This document shows positions 16,885-24,686 of a stretch of 64,000 nucleotides of DNA, piece by piece. The first letter of the stretch is position 1; the number at the start of each line of letters is the position of its first letter. The translations under genes were made by a program, and so were the position numbers. The notes under the pieces are model-generated. The model did no database searches and had not been told where the DNA came from. It saw nothing but the letters and a program-made list of their open reading frames with translations. Source of the stretch: JAJCYL01 sp965206015 (GTDB lineage: Bacteria > Bacteroidota > Bacteroidia > Cytophagales > Cyclobacteriaceae); the NCBI GenBank assembly GCA_965206015.1, contig CBDBIW010000004.1, positions 1-64,000 of the forward strand, given 5' to 3'.

Positions 16885-17269
16885 GCTTGCTTATTTCTGC
16901 TATGATTTCGGGAAAACTCCCGTCTATTTTACACACGCTCAGGCGGTCAATGTACCACTGGGGAAGGTGTCTGATCACAGAATCGAACCAATGAACGATA
17001 TCCTCATCGCCGGGGTGTTCCACTTTAGCAACCCCGTAGAGCTTTTTAATAATACGGTTCAAACATTGTGCATCCTTTGCCTGCCACGGGTAGGCTATAC
17101 CGGTATGTTTTTCAAAGGCTTTTAAAAATACCTCCCTGCATCTGGAATGAACCGTAACACTGGTTTTGCCCCATTCAGGACAGGCCACTCCCAGCGCATG
17201 GGCCAGTGCCTGTCGCAGCTCGGCTTTTGAGGCCGATTTGCGGTTCAATATCTTTTCAGGGCCGGTCAT
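16814..17269 (-). CDS. Hypothetical phage protein (151 aa)
   Basis: A 151-residue protein with the segments KSASKAELRQALAHALG, AYPWQAKDAQCLNRIIKKLY and WFDSVIRHLPQWYIDR. The pattern of helix, Trp-rich linker and helix recalls DNA-binding early proteins, yet no family is certain. The ATG overlaps the stop of the 50-codon gene upstream (ATGA). Overlap with the next gene is 71 bp. Confidence 0.6.
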   Translation of the reverse strand: MTGPEKILNRKSASKAELRQALAHALGVACPEWGKTSVTVHSRCREVFLKAFEKHTGIAYPWQAKDAQCLNRIIKKLYGVAKVEHPGDEDIVHWFDSVIRHLPQWYIDRLSVCKIDGSFPEIIAEISKHGTDKKGNISAQYKQRILDDLCT

Positions 17270-17418
17270 GGTTTCATTGCTTTTTGAGCCAGGTACTTCC
17301 TGCGAGCCATGCGGATTATCCGTAACATATCATCGGGGGTCATGCCTGCATCCTGCATTTCCTTTATCATTTTGTCTGCTGCGATTTCATCCTTTGTCAT
17401 GTGTGCTTCTTTTTTCAT
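17266..17418 (-). CDS. Small helical phage protein (50 aa)
   Basis: A 50-residue gene that fills the space between GemA and the 151-aa gene exactly. It begins MKKEAHMTKDEIAADKMIKE and includes AGMTPDDMLRIIRMARRKYL. Both ends are 4-bp ATGA overlaps, with GemA upstream and the next gene downstream, which is strong evidence that it is translated. It is Met-rich and amphipathic, with no motif I recognise. Confidence 0.7.
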   Translation of the reverse strand: MKKEAHMTKDEIAADKMIKEMQDAGMTPDDMLRIIRMARRKYLAQKAMKP

Positions 17419-17825
17419 CGGTGTACCTCCTTCAAATGACTTTGGTACATCAGTTCGGCCTGCGTGACCAGCCCCGCCAGTTCCGCCCGGCTGTGCTGGT
17501 TCAGGGACTTGTGGAATTTTCCGTACTTTTTCACCCAGGTATAAATAGCACGCATGTCGGCTTTTGTTCCTGCTTCGTTTTCATAGCCCATCTTGCGAAA
17601 CAGGGCGATCACCTTGCGCCGCATCCGGTTGTCTGCGCCGTCATGAACCCTGCCTGCCACCTGTCCCATTTTGTCAATCAGCCTGGTGTACTCCGGGTGG
17701 GTCAGTTCCCGAAGGCTGTGGGTACGGCCTTCGGTTATTTCCAGGACTACCTCACTGCGATCAATGAGGCAGCCTGCATGTTGAAGCCGTTTCTCCAGTG
17801 CGAAATAGTGGCGATAGCGGCTCAT
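17415..17825 (-). CDS. GemA-like regulatory protein (Mu gp16 / DUF1018)
   Basis: A 136-residue protein. The C-terminal two thirds contain the DUF1018 pattern RRKVIALFRKMGYENEAGTK, followed by DMRAIYTWVKKYGKFHKSL and a final helix with ELAGLVTQAELMYQ. In Mu, GemA/Mor-region proteins alter host gene expression and DNA gyrase-linked functions; here the role is inferred only from family. It sits within the early operon and is coupled to the following 50-codon gene. Confidence 0.7.
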   Translation of the reverse strand: MSRYRHYFALEKRLQHAGCLIDRSEVVLEITEGRTHSLRELTHPEYTRLIDKMGQVAGRVHDGADNRMRRKVIALFRKMGYENEAGTKADMRAIYTWVKKYGKFHKSLNQHSRAELAGLVTQAELMYQSHLKEVHR

Positions 17826-18220
17826 ACCTCTACTTTAAAAGTATCGTAGGTCATGATTTCAATGCCGAACTTCTCATAGTTCGGGTCTCCCACGTAGGCC
17901 CTGGCTTTGCCGAGTTGTACCTGCTCAATGACACGGACAAGGTTGGGGAACTTCTTTTTGAACGTTTTCATGTCGAAGTCCTCCGGCAACTCGATCTTGC
18001 TGCTGGCCACCCATTTGAGTCTGCCACCCTCGAAGTGGGCCGTCTTTCCGTCAAACCATTCCGGATGACGTTCGGCTATTTCCAGCAGGGCCAGTTCAAT
18101 GGCCTTCTTTTCGTGGCTGCTTTCTTTCTGTGTCTGATCATACGACTTGTACTGCCCGAGCAGTTCCCTGGCGATGTTTCGATCGCTCTTCTGTTTGCTT
18201 TCTGTCTGAATTGCTTCCAT
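17822..18220 (-). CDS. Conserved-looking phage protein, possibly DUF3164/Gam-like
   Basis: A 132-residue protein. N-terminal helix (DRNIARELLGQYKSY), then a middle stretch FEGGRLKWVASSKIELPEDF and a C-terminal strand-rich part FGIEIMTYDTFKVEV. The operon place (after transposase and ATPase, before GemA) is where Mu has gam and kil. The 'G.l.w..s..i.lP' core is vaguely like host-nuclease inhibitor proteins, but the match is too weak to call. Start overlaps the upstream gene by 83 bp. Confidence 0.5.
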   Translation of the reverse strand: MEAIQTESKQKSDRNIARELLGQYKSYDQTQKESSHEKKAIELALLEIAERHPEWFDGKTAHFEGGRLKWVASSKIELPEDFDMKTFKKKFPNLVRVIEQVQLGKARAYVGDPNYEKFGIEIMTYDTFKVEV

Positions 18221-18611
18221 TTTTTATTGATTTTAATTTGTAGATATAATGATTAAAAAAACTCGTTTCCACCCGCCCGTCATCCAGCAGACAGGACATT
18301 ACGACCCGGTAGTATTTCGGCGTAAGTACAACATTTGCTTTACCGGAGAGGCGCAGGCAGTACGCCTCCTGCTGCTTCCATTCGGCCAGCCACCAGTTCC
18401 AAAACTTCCAGTCAGCGGCGATCATCCGATGATAACCTGCATATTTCGCATCCTTCACGGGGTAGTGCCCTTCCAAAAAGGCATGCCCCATGTCCAGCCA
18501 CTGGTTGTTGCAGGTGTCTTCGCTCCAGCCGAAAGCGGCACGGATATGCTGTTGATTCCAGGCGTAAGCCTTTCTGATCCTTGCGATATGGGTTGTTTTT
18601 TGCTTTCTCAT
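18138..18611 (-). CDS. Hypothetical phage protein, Trp-rich
   Basis: A 157-residue protein with an N-terminal basic start (MRKQKTTHIARIRKAYAWNQ) and a striking Trp-rich segment WKFWNWWLAEWKQQEAY near residues 68-84. It has no recognisable domain. Its last 27 codons overlap the next gene out of frame, and this tail (basic, Gln/Arg-rich) may be a late extension. It begins 10 bp after the stop of the 73-aa gene. Confidence 0.5.
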   Translation of the reverse strand: MRKQKTTHIARIRKAYAWNQQHIRAAFGWSEDTCNNQWLDMGHAFLEGHYPVKDAKYAGYHRMIAADWKFWNWWLAEWKQQEAYCLRLSGKANVVLTPKYYRVVMSCLLDDGRVETSFFNHYIYKLKSIKNGSNSDRKQTEERSKHRQGTARAVQVV

Positions 18612-18621
18612 TTTTCATTCG

Positions 18622-18843
18622 CTAAACCAGTTTCGCCGTGGCGACGGTAGCTCCGGTCTGTGCCGCCGCACTCCCGGCGGTCGATACCGCTATCCCCGAA
18701 GGAATATCCGCCGTTTTAATGTATTTGTCAATAGCCGAAGCCAGCTTCCCGGCCAGGGCATCATCGACGTTTGCTGTCTCGTCTCTCATGCCCTCTAAAA
18801 TCTTTTTCAAGTCGTTCTTCAAGGTCGTTTTATCCAGTGCCAT
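18622..18843 (-). CDS. Small phage protein with Ala/Thr-rich tail
   Basis: The ATG at 18843 (MALDKTTLKNDLKKILEGMR) gives 73 residues and starts 4 bp after the spike gene stop; an upstream in-frame start lies within that gene. The second half is TADIPSGIAVSTAGSAAAQT followed by more small residues, probably a flexible arm. It follows the baseplate spike gene and may be a structural accessory of the baseplate. No family is recognised. Confidence 0.6.
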   Translation of the reverse strand: MALDKTTLKNDLKKILEGMRDETANVDDALAGKLASAIDKYIKTADIPSGIAVSTAGSAAAQTGATVATAKLV

Positions 18844-18847
18844 GTTC

Positions 18848-19369
18848 TTATTTGAATAGTTCGTTAATATGCTCCAGTAACGCATTGCATTTTTCAATGC
18901 TCGGAGGCAAAGGAGCATTCGTAGCTCCCATATTCGTAGCCAGTTTCAGTGTCTGGATAGCCTCCACAATATCTTCCAACAGCTGCTTCAAAGACACCCT
19001 GCCATTCCCGATAGACAACTTGTCTCCGGTGATCAGCGCAATAGCTTTAGCCGTGATCGTCACCGAGGTGTCACCATTTATATGCTCAAACCGCTCCACT
19101 TCTGTAAAGCCGCTCACGAAATACACATGACCCTCGTATAGCGGCGACACCCGCACGATACTGCCCACACGGGGGTAAACCACCCAGTAGTCCGTTATCC
19201 CGTCGTCTTCCAGTGCTATCAGCCGGACCGGCTCCAGTTCCTCTTCACTCTCCAGCAGCTTCACCCGGCAGGTCGTGCCTGCTACTTCCTCTACCGTGGC
19301 CAGACGGGAGTAAGGATAATCTCCCCGCACCTGACTTAATAGCTCTATCAACTGCCTTCTACCGTCCAT
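18848..19369 (-). CDS. Baseplate assembly protein V-like (spike)
   Basis: A 173-residue protein. The N-terminal domain (25-95) is OB-fold-like (ATVEEVAGTTCRVKLLESEE, then YPRVGSIVRVSPLYEG), followed by the repetitive beta stretch FEHINGDTSVTITAKAIALI that in gpV/gp45 proteins forms the triple-stranded spike. Residues 120-173 are helical. It likely makes the membrane-piercing tip. Stop of the hub gene and this ATG share one base. Odd: it is in the early operon rather than with the tail genes. Confidence 0.65.
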   Translation of the reverse strand: MDGRRQLIELLSQVRGDYPYSRLATVEEVAGTTCRVKLLESEEELEPVRLIALEDDGITDYWVVYPRVGSIVRVSPLYEGHVYFVSGFTEVERFEHINGDTSVTITAKAIALITGDKLSIGNGRVSLKQLLEDIVEAIQTLKLATNMGATNAPLPPSIEKCNALLEHINELFK

Positions 19370-20346
19370 CAGCTTATTCTTTTGCCTAAACTGATACGGC
19401 GATAACCCCCTTTATTCGCATGGATGCCGGACTCCACCGACTCTATAAAATAGCTGTGCATGGTACGCTCCGGGTACTGTGGGTCGTACAAAGACACCCC
19501 GTAACCATACGTACAATAAGGCACTAAAAGAACCTCCAGATCCCCCTCGTAACCCTCGGTTTGATACCTGGACACTTCCGACTCCGCTATCTTGTCCAAA
19601 GAGTCAAAGTCCACGTCATACTTATAAATGGTGAATTTGTCACCACCGTCCGCTCCGGCTTTCACCTTCTTGCGCTGCCCGGTTTTTGAAACTCCTGTGA
19701 CTTCCACCTGCACGGAACGTTCGCCGCGGCGGCGATACTTGAGCAAACTCCGGATGACTGCATTTTTTTGACGCGTAAAATCGTACTTCACCTCTTTACC
19801 GAGTTCGCCCAGATAGGCAATGGCAATAAACAAATCACTGCTGCGCACATAGAACTGCAACCCGGTAGATTGTTGTAATTTTTCCAGTACCCCAAAGCCA
19901 TCGGCATGACCGGTTTGAAACGCAGTGAATTTCACCGAGCCTGCATCGTGCAACGACTTCACCGAAAGCGGTGCTTTTGTTTCCCGGACCACGTAGTTGA
20001 CCAACTCTTCCACCGTCACGTTTTTAAATGCCCTGGGCTTCACTTCTTTTTTCAGCAGCGTCATACTGTCCTCACAGGCGATGATTACCGAATTGTCCGT
20101 GCTCACCGACTTCACATAGCCGGTAAATTCCTGCTCCATATTCCCATCGTAGCCCAGATGGATGGTCACCGGGTCATGGCGTTTGATCTTCTTTTCTATC
20201 CCCGTCTGGTATCCGTAGTGCTGTCCCGGCATCCGTACCTCGGCCGTGTCGGTCAATGCATCAATGCTTTTCACCACACGCACCGATTCGATTTGCTTTA
20301 AGCCCGATCCATTCACTTCTACCCTATAGCTGATCTCTTTATACAT
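19369..20346 (-). CDS. Late control D-like baseplate hub protein
   Basis: A 325-residue protein with the gpD/gp27 hub pattern: an N-terminal beta domain (KSIDALTDTAEVRMPGQHYG, HDPVTIHLGYDGNMEQEFTG), a middle region VEELVNYVVRETKAPLSV, then GFGVLEKLQQSTGLQFYVRS and a Tyr-rich C-terminus. Hub proteins link tail tube and spike. It is preceded by an HTH gene and followed directly by the spike gene. In Mu this gene lies in the tail module, so its place among early genes here is unusual. Confidence 0.7.
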   Translation of the reverse strand: MYKEISYRVEVNGSGLKQIESVRVVKSIDALTDTAEVRMPGQHYGYQTGIEKKIKRHDPVTIHLGYDGNMEQEFTGYVKSVSTDNSVIIACEDSMTLLKKEVKPRAFKNVTVEELVNYVVRETKAPLSVKSLHDAGSVKFTAFQTGHADGFGVLEKLQQSTGLQFYVRSSDLFIAIAYLGELGKEVKYDFTRQKNAVIRSLLKYRRRGERSVQVEVTGVSKTGQRKKVKAGADGGDKFTIYKYDVDFDSLDKIAESEVSRYQTEGYEGDLEVLLVPYCTYGYGVSLYDPQYPERTMHSYFIESVESGIHANKGGYRRISLGKRIS

Positions 20347-20363
20347 TCTTCATTTTGCATGCA

Positions 20364-20585
20364 TCAGACATCCTTTATTTTGTCCGGTGATGTTTTTACT
20401 TTATAGCGGGCGTCTATCTTGCCCGAAACAATCCGCCAGATATAATTAGGCATCAGTCCGTATTTTCTGGCCAGTTTTTTCAGGGTAAGGTTCAATCGCA
20501 AACCTCTTTTGTCGTGAATCCTTTTGAAGTCTTCACAAATGCTCTTGTTTCTCTCCGATATGATCTCCTGCTTGTTCAACTTCAA
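20364..20585 (-). CDS. Small helix-turn-helix protein
   Basis: No ATG is available. The likely start is a TTG at 20585 that overlaps the MuB stop (TTGA), giving 73 residues; a second TTG follows two codons later. The product contains a helix-turn-helix (LTLKKLARKYGLMPNYIWRI) in a basic context. It could be a transcription regulator or, given its place, an activator for the genes below. The long upstream extension of this frame only shadows the MuB gene. Confidence 0.55.
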   Translation of the reverse strand: MKLNKQEIISERNKSICEDFKRIHDKRGLRLNLTLKKLARKYGLMPNYIWRIVSGKIDARYKVKTSPDKIKDV

Positions 20586-21595
20586 TAAATCGTTATCTTG
20601 TCCAGATCCTCTACCATCACCGTAGAGAAGTCCACCTGCATCCGGCGGGCTTTCTCCAGCAGCTTCACCAGGTAGTCGTAGTTCCAGCATCGCTTGAATA
20701 AATAGTTCACCACCTTTTTGGGCACTGACCCGTAACCGCCGGTAAAACATCTCACATCCGAAGGCTGTATCTGGCCAAGTTGAAAGAATTTGCACCGTCG
20801 GAACAGCGTCGTGTACTCATTGGACGGCCTGATCAACTGGTAATCTTTTGCATCAATCCCGCCCATGCGCATCAGGCGCAGTTTGAGCGACGGTACGCCC
20901 GCCACCACAATGCCCAGGCTGCCTTCAAAAGCATTATGAAGGTGTTTGACCACCTTCAGCGTCGCCATCGATAACACCTCGCACTCGTCTATCAGGAGCA
21001 CCATTCTGCCCTTTTCGTCCAAACGATTTCCAATTTGCCCGAAAATATGATCCCGCCGGTAGTGCAGTACCTTGCAGCCTATGGCGAGTGCCACTCGTTT
21101 TAAAAACATCGTCTGGGTCATCGACTGGCCAATTTTCAGGTACCAGGCTTGCACCGTATTTGCCGAAAAATCTTTTAATACCATCGTCTTGCCCAGTCCG
21201 GTGTCCCCGGTGACCATTCTAAGGTCCACCTCTGCCAGGCACCCCTCGCATATCTTTTGCAACATGGAGGACTGGGAAGTCGGACGGATTTCATCGGGCA
21301 GGTAAGCCGACAAGCGATTAATGATCTGGTTCAACACCCCCTCGCTATACGCCTTCTTTCCGTTTCTGATCTCGCTCACCGTCGAGCGTCCGCGTCCCAC
21401 TATCGAGGACAACACCTCATTATTCAAATGCTTGCTATGACTCACCTGGTCAAGCATTGTTTTCGCCCTGTGTTGTAATCCATTCACAGCCCCGGGCTGG
21501 TGTGCGGTTTCTTCTTTCATAGTTACTTCTTCCATAGTATTCCCGATTTTCATGATACGGTTTCCATTCCTGCCGCAGGCAGGGTCATTGGGCAT
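20582..21595 (-). CDS. MuB-like AAA+ ATPase, transposition target selector
   Basis: Up to 337 residues (real start uncertain: ATG at 21595, 21553, 21535 or 21520; the last two avoid the CCTGCC inverted repeat). An N-terminal Cro-like HTH (NEVLSSIVGRGRSTVSEIRN) precedes the ATPase: Walker A GDTGLGKT at 130-137, Walker B VLLIDECE at 199-206. This is the fold order of MuB, which polymerises on target DNA, stimulates the transposase and prevents insertion into the phage itself. The start overlaps the transposase stop region. Confidence 0.85.
   Translation of the reverse strand: MPNDPACGRNGNRIMKIGNTMEEVTMKEETAHQPGAVNGLQHRAKTMLDQVSHSKHLNNEVLSSIVGRGRSTVSEIRNGKKAYSEGVLNQIINRLSAYLPDEIRPTSQSSMLQKICEGCLAEVDLRMVTGDTGLGKTMVLKDFSANTVQAWYLKIGQSMTQTMFLKRVALAIGCKVLHYRRDHIFGQIGNRLDEKGRMVLLIDECEVLSMATLKVVKHLHNAFEGSLGIVVAGVPSLKLRLMRMGGIDAKDYQLIRPSNEYTTLFRRCKFFQLGQIQPSDVRCFTGGYGSVPKKVVNYLFKRCWNYDYLVKLLEKARRMQVDFSTVMVEDLDKITIY
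21569..21584. repeat. CCTGCC palindromic element, reverse copy
   Basis: An inverted repeat CCTGCC-GCA-GGCAGG at the transposase/MuB junction. The same stem in reverse orientation is at 8380-8396, and a partial arm (CTGCGGCAGG) is near 79-90. All three are between or at edges of phage genes. Confidence 0.7.
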
Positions 21596-23741
21596 TTTTC
21601 ATTTTTAACTTTCTGATGGTAACAACCTCCCCGGTATCCGGGTCTGTTTTGTCTTCATATTCAAAGGCCGGGCTTTCCTCATGGATCACCCCGTCCCCGT
21701 CCACAAGGCCGCTATCCTCCAGTCGTAAGAATGCCTTGCTCTCCGGGTGTAATTGTCGGCTCTGACCCGTGTATTTTTCGGCTTTTACCGCCTCGAAAAA
21801 CGCATGATCCACGTGCCCTCCGTACACTGCTGCCGCTTGTTCAAGGGTCTCTTCTGCACGGGTTGAATACGCTTTCTGAAAGGCCTGGAATTGTGACAAT
21901 AATTCACGTTCCGCCTTCGTCCCGGCCACCAGGGCCACTTCAGGCTTCCTGGGCATCGTCATCAGGTGACATCCACCTTCTGCCAGCGGCTTGTCAAACA
22001 CATAAGCCACAGTATAACCGTCCGGACAGCACACCGTCAGCCGCTTTCTCCCACGCTCCCTTTTGAAATGTTTCTTGAAAAAATAAACTGCCGCCGTACG
22101 GGCCTTCCCCGTATCCACCGCCGGGAAAAAAGTCATCTCCTCCAGGTCCCGGTGAACCGTCAGCCCGCCAAGGCCCGGCTTCACCTGATGCTGGTGACCG
22201 TAGTAGCCTGCCAGAACGACCGGTGCTAACACACCCGTATGGCTTTCTTTTTCTGCCCATAGCTCATCGGGCGTTTTACCTGATTTTTTAATCACATGAC
22301 TGTTCCAGGCCGCCTGCGTATCCTCTACGGCGTGGCGTACTGCCTCCGTATAGCCCGGAGCCGATCTTTTAGCTTCATCGTAGCGGTCCCCCGATACTTT
22401 GCTGTCCAGCATCCGGGCGGTCCGGTTCTGGCCCACATAGCCGTCCAGCGTCATGTTATAATACCTCAGCTGGCCAAGCAGCTGCTCAATCAGCTTGGAT
22501 CTTGCCCTGCCTGCCTCCGAGGCCATCACACGGATATGACGCTTCTCACACCACTCCGCTGTATAATGATAAGCCGGGCCCCGGTCCATATTGATGAACT
22601 CGGGCGCATGTCCGCAGAACCGGACCGCCCGGGCTATCGCTCCGGTAGTCATTTTACCGTCTTCGGAGCGATAAGAAGTGCTGGAACCCAGCAGCCGCAT
22701 CGTCCCGTAATCGAACACACGGCACACCCAGAGTTGCTTCTGTACTTTCCCCTTCCAGTTCACCAACTCATCATGGGCGGTAGCATCTACACCCCAAATC
22801 TCATTCTTTTTAACCGGCAGGCTCCGGCTGATGGCCGGAACCCTGTTATTGATAAAATCCAGCTTCCCGTGACGCCTGAGCGACGTGTCGTTTTCACTCG
22901 CGTTAATGTGCCGGTACACCGTCCCTTGCGAAAGCTCCGGCCAACCCTCTTTTTCAGACACTACCTTCAGCTTTTCATGAATCTGCCGCCCGGTAAGCCC
23001 CTGGCCATACCACTGGTTGATCACCTCTTTTTGCGTCTCCTGTGTCTTTTGACGTGCCTTGTTTTTAGCGTTTTTTACCCGCACAAGCTCATCGGCAGGC
23101 GTGTGGGCAAAGTCGGCAGAGAGCTTGTCCCTCACCCACTGTGTAAAACGCACATAAGAACCCGGACAGATAATTTGCAACGGCTCTTTATAAGTCAGGA
23201 CCACTGCGAAAAGATTTGCGTAAAAAGCATTCTCATACGCCTTGAAGTCTTTCCCCTTCACTTCGGCTTCCAGCATAGTGTACATCCGCTGGACAATCAC
23301 CGCAAACGCCGCTGTACGGGCGTACATTTTAAGCCGGGCAGGCGACAGCTTGTAGCCTATATAATAGCCCGCATAGCTTTGAAAGGTCTTCTCCATTTCC
23401 TGCAAAAAATGCTCGCAAAGGTAGCCTGAGTTCGTAGCCAGGTGCCTGACCGTACCCTCCAGTACGGTCCGCTCCAGTACCGATCCACCCGCTTGTTTTG
23501 CCTCTTCCAGCGACAGGGACTGCGTCTTGTCCGTCTCCGAAAACATGCCCTTTAGCCGTTCCCGTACCGCCTCATCACGGATGCTCTCTATCAGCACCAG
23601 ATACCTGTCGTTCCTCCCGTTATAGTCCGGGTTGGGCACCTGCTTCCCCCAGCCGCGTTTGATGCGACCCGAAAGGCTGTTGTGCCTGATGCCAAGAAAT
23701 TTCAGTAGCCTGCTCCGCGATATGGTCCCCGGCTTTTTCAT
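21585..23741 (-). CDS. DDE transposase/integrase (MuA type)
   Basis: A 718-residue transposase. N-terminal HTH (RSRLLKFLGIRHNSLSGRIK) and a second HTH-like part around 240-280 precede the catalytic rve core: Asp319 (IWGVDATAH), Asp386 (FINMDRGPAY) and Glu419 (SKLIEQLLGQL). A C-terminal beta-barrel-like domain follows, with a Lys/Arg-rich region. It binds the phage ends, integrates, and replicates by transposition. Coupled upstream to the 97-aa gene (stop overlaps ATG by 4 bp) and downstream to MuB. Confidence 0.93.
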   Translation of the reverse strand: MKKPGTISRSRLLKFLGIRHNSLSGRIKRGWGKQVPNPDYNGRNDRYLVLIESIRDEAVRERLKGMFSETDKTQSLSLEEAKQAGGSVLERTVLEGTVRHLATNSGYLCEHFLQEMEKTFQSYAGYYIGYKLSPARLKMYARTAAFAVIVQRMYTMLEAEVKGKDFKAYENAFYANLFAVVLTYKEPLQIICPGSYVRFTQWVRDKLSADFAHTPADELVRVKNAKNKARQKTQETQKEVINQWYGQGLTGRQIHEKLKVVSEKEGWPELSQGTVYRHINASENDTSLRRHGKLDFINNRVPAISRSLPVKKNEIWGVDATAHDELVNWKGKVQKQLWVCRVFDYGTMRLLGSSTSYRSEDGKMTTGAIARAVRFCGHAPEFINMDRGPAYHYTAEWCEKRHIRVMASEAGRARSKLIEQLLGQLRYYNMTLDGYVGQNRTARMLDSKVSGDRYDEAKRSAPGYTEAVRHAVEDTQAAWNSHVIKKSGKTPDELWAEKESHTGVLAPVVLAGYYGHQHQVKPGLGGLTVHRDLEEMTFFPAVDTGKARTAAVYFFKKHFKRERGRKRLTVCCPDGYTVAYVFDKPLAEGGCHLMTMPRKPEVALVAGTKAERELLSQFQAFQKAYSTRAEETLEQAAAVYGGHVDHAFFEAVKAEKYTGQSRQLHPESKAFLRLEDSGLVDGDGVIHEESPAFEYEDKTDPDTGEVVTIRKLKMKNAQ

Positions 23742-24031
23742 GCATTATCTACACTACTCTCTACAAAATCCTCATACCCCGGTTGTACAGGCAGACAGGC
23801 GTTTATCTGCTTGTACACAAGTCCTAACTCATGCGTTAAACGCTCTGTCTTTTTTGAATACCTCGCCCTGATCAGCGCAGCATCGTTTGAATCGGAAACC
23901 CACAAAAGGATCTTGTGAGCTTCAGTTAACTCCCGCTCATACCAGAGCATCTTGTCTACCAGCTTGTCAGGAACCTTTACCGGGTTTCCTGACATGGCAA
24001 GCCTGGTGCCCAGCTTCATCCGTTTTTTCAT
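23738..24031 (-). CDS. Small basic helical phage protein
   Basis: A 97-residue protein, basic N-terminus (MKKRMKLGTRLAMSG) and long amphipathic helices (KMLWYERELTEAHKILLWVS; RYSKKTERLTHELGLVYKQI). It looks like a coiled-coil protein. It lies directly before the transposase, overlapping it by 4 bp, in the place where Mu-like phages have ner-like or accessory genes. No known family is recognised. Confidence 0.6.
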   Translation of the reverse strand: MKKRMKLGTRLAMSGNPVKVPDKLVDKMLWYERELTEAHKILLWVSDSNDAALIRARYSKKTERLTHELGLVYKQINACLPVQPGYEDFVESSVDNA

Positions 24032-24034
24032 TGA

Positions 24035-24415
24035 TCAGGGTGCCGGGGTTAAAAAATCGGGGTAGTCCGGCCTCCTCATGACCAGGTGTGCCGCCAGCCT
24101 GTCTATCTTTTCAAGCCTCTCATTGATCTTGAGGATGGCCTTCCGGCTTTTACTCACCTCGTCATTCAACTTCTTTAAAATGATCTGGTATAAGCCTGAC
24201 TCACTCACTATCAGCACTGCTTCCCTGCCTCCGCTTCCAGCGATATCTATTGAATCGAACCCCTTTTCTGAAGGATTTAATTCTTTTGTTGCATCGTGTA
24301 CATTACTCATATCAAGGGCATGGCACAGGTCTTTGGCCACAAACCACGGCTCACCGTCTACCTGCTGCATACGGATATCGCCAAAATCTTCGTGTTGGAA
24401 TAGTTCAGTGTTCAT
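24035..24415 (-). CDS. BRO-N domain protein (antirepressor-like)
   Basis: A 126-residue protein with the BRO-N pattern: FGDIRMQQVDGEPWFVAKDL followed by CHALDMSN and the conserved ESGLYQIILKK. BRO-N proteins bind DNA and act as antirepressors in many prophages. Here the usual C-terminus (RKWV.. helix) is replaced by a charged helix SRKAILKINERLEKIDRL. So it is either short or a divergent form. It sits second in the early operon, right after the repressor-divergent promoter, as expected for a switch component. Confidence 0.75.
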   Translation of the reverse strand: MNTELFQHEDFGDIRMQQVDGEPWFVAKDLCHALDMSNVHDATKELNPSEKGFDSIDIAGSGGREAVLIVSESGLYQIILKKLNDEVSKSRKAILKINERLEKIDRLAAHLVMRRPDYPDFLTPAP

Positions 24416-24656
24416 AACTCTTATCTCGCTTTAGTTCCATTTCTTTAAATTCAATGGCCGTGGCGCGTATCTCCTGAGCCAGTTCCGAATTGCGGTGAAA
24501 GCGCAGTGCCAGATAGATGTTTTCCCGGGTGCAGTCTGGAAAAGCCGCTTTAAGCTCCTGCAATACCGGACGGGAAACATGTATTTGAGGCAATACCGTC
24601 TGGGGCTTTCCTTTTTCTGTTGATTTTCCTTTTACTTTGTTGTGTTGCGTTAACAT
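24405..24656 (-). CDS. First early-operon protein, unrecognised
   Basis: An 83-residue protein that begins 30 bp from the repressor ATG on the opposite strand. N-terminus is Lys-rich (KVKGKSTEKGKPQ) and disordered-like; the remainder is helical (RENIYLALRFHRNSELAQEI). The place matches Mu ner. Whether it represses the early promoter is not visible. Its end overlaps the BRO-N gene by 11 bp. Confidence 0.55.
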   Translation of the reverse strand: MLTQHNKVKGKSTEKGKPQTVLPQIHVSRPVLQELKAAFPDCTRENIYLALRFHRNSELAQEIRATAIEFKEMELKRDKSYEH

Positions 24657-24686
24657 ATTTACAATTTTAGCGAGTTATTTTATACT
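24657..24686. promoter_or_regulatory. Early/repressor divergent switch region
   Basis: Only 30 bp separate the early-operon ATG and the repressor ATG. The DNA is AT-rich and carries TTTTAGCGAGTT, echoed 25 bp later by ATTAGCGAAAAA inside the repressor start. These TTAGCGA repeats are candidate operator half sites. The promoters must reach into the coding parts because the gap is so small. Confidence 0.4.

Noticed and set aside
20586..20795. N-terminal extension of the small HTH protein
   Set aside because: It would be read out of frame across the MuB gene and resembles no protein; the TTG overlapping the MuB stop is the better start.
20582..21595. AAA+ ATPase plus DDE integrase as a Tn7-like or defence system
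   Set aside because: Surrounded by complete phage morphogenesis genes and a phage repressor; the MuA/MuB explanation is simpler.
22296..23429. Long rightward reading frame (377 codons)
   Set aside because: Antisense of the transposase gene in GC-rich DNA; its product has no coherent pattern while the opposite strand has a full DDE enzyme.
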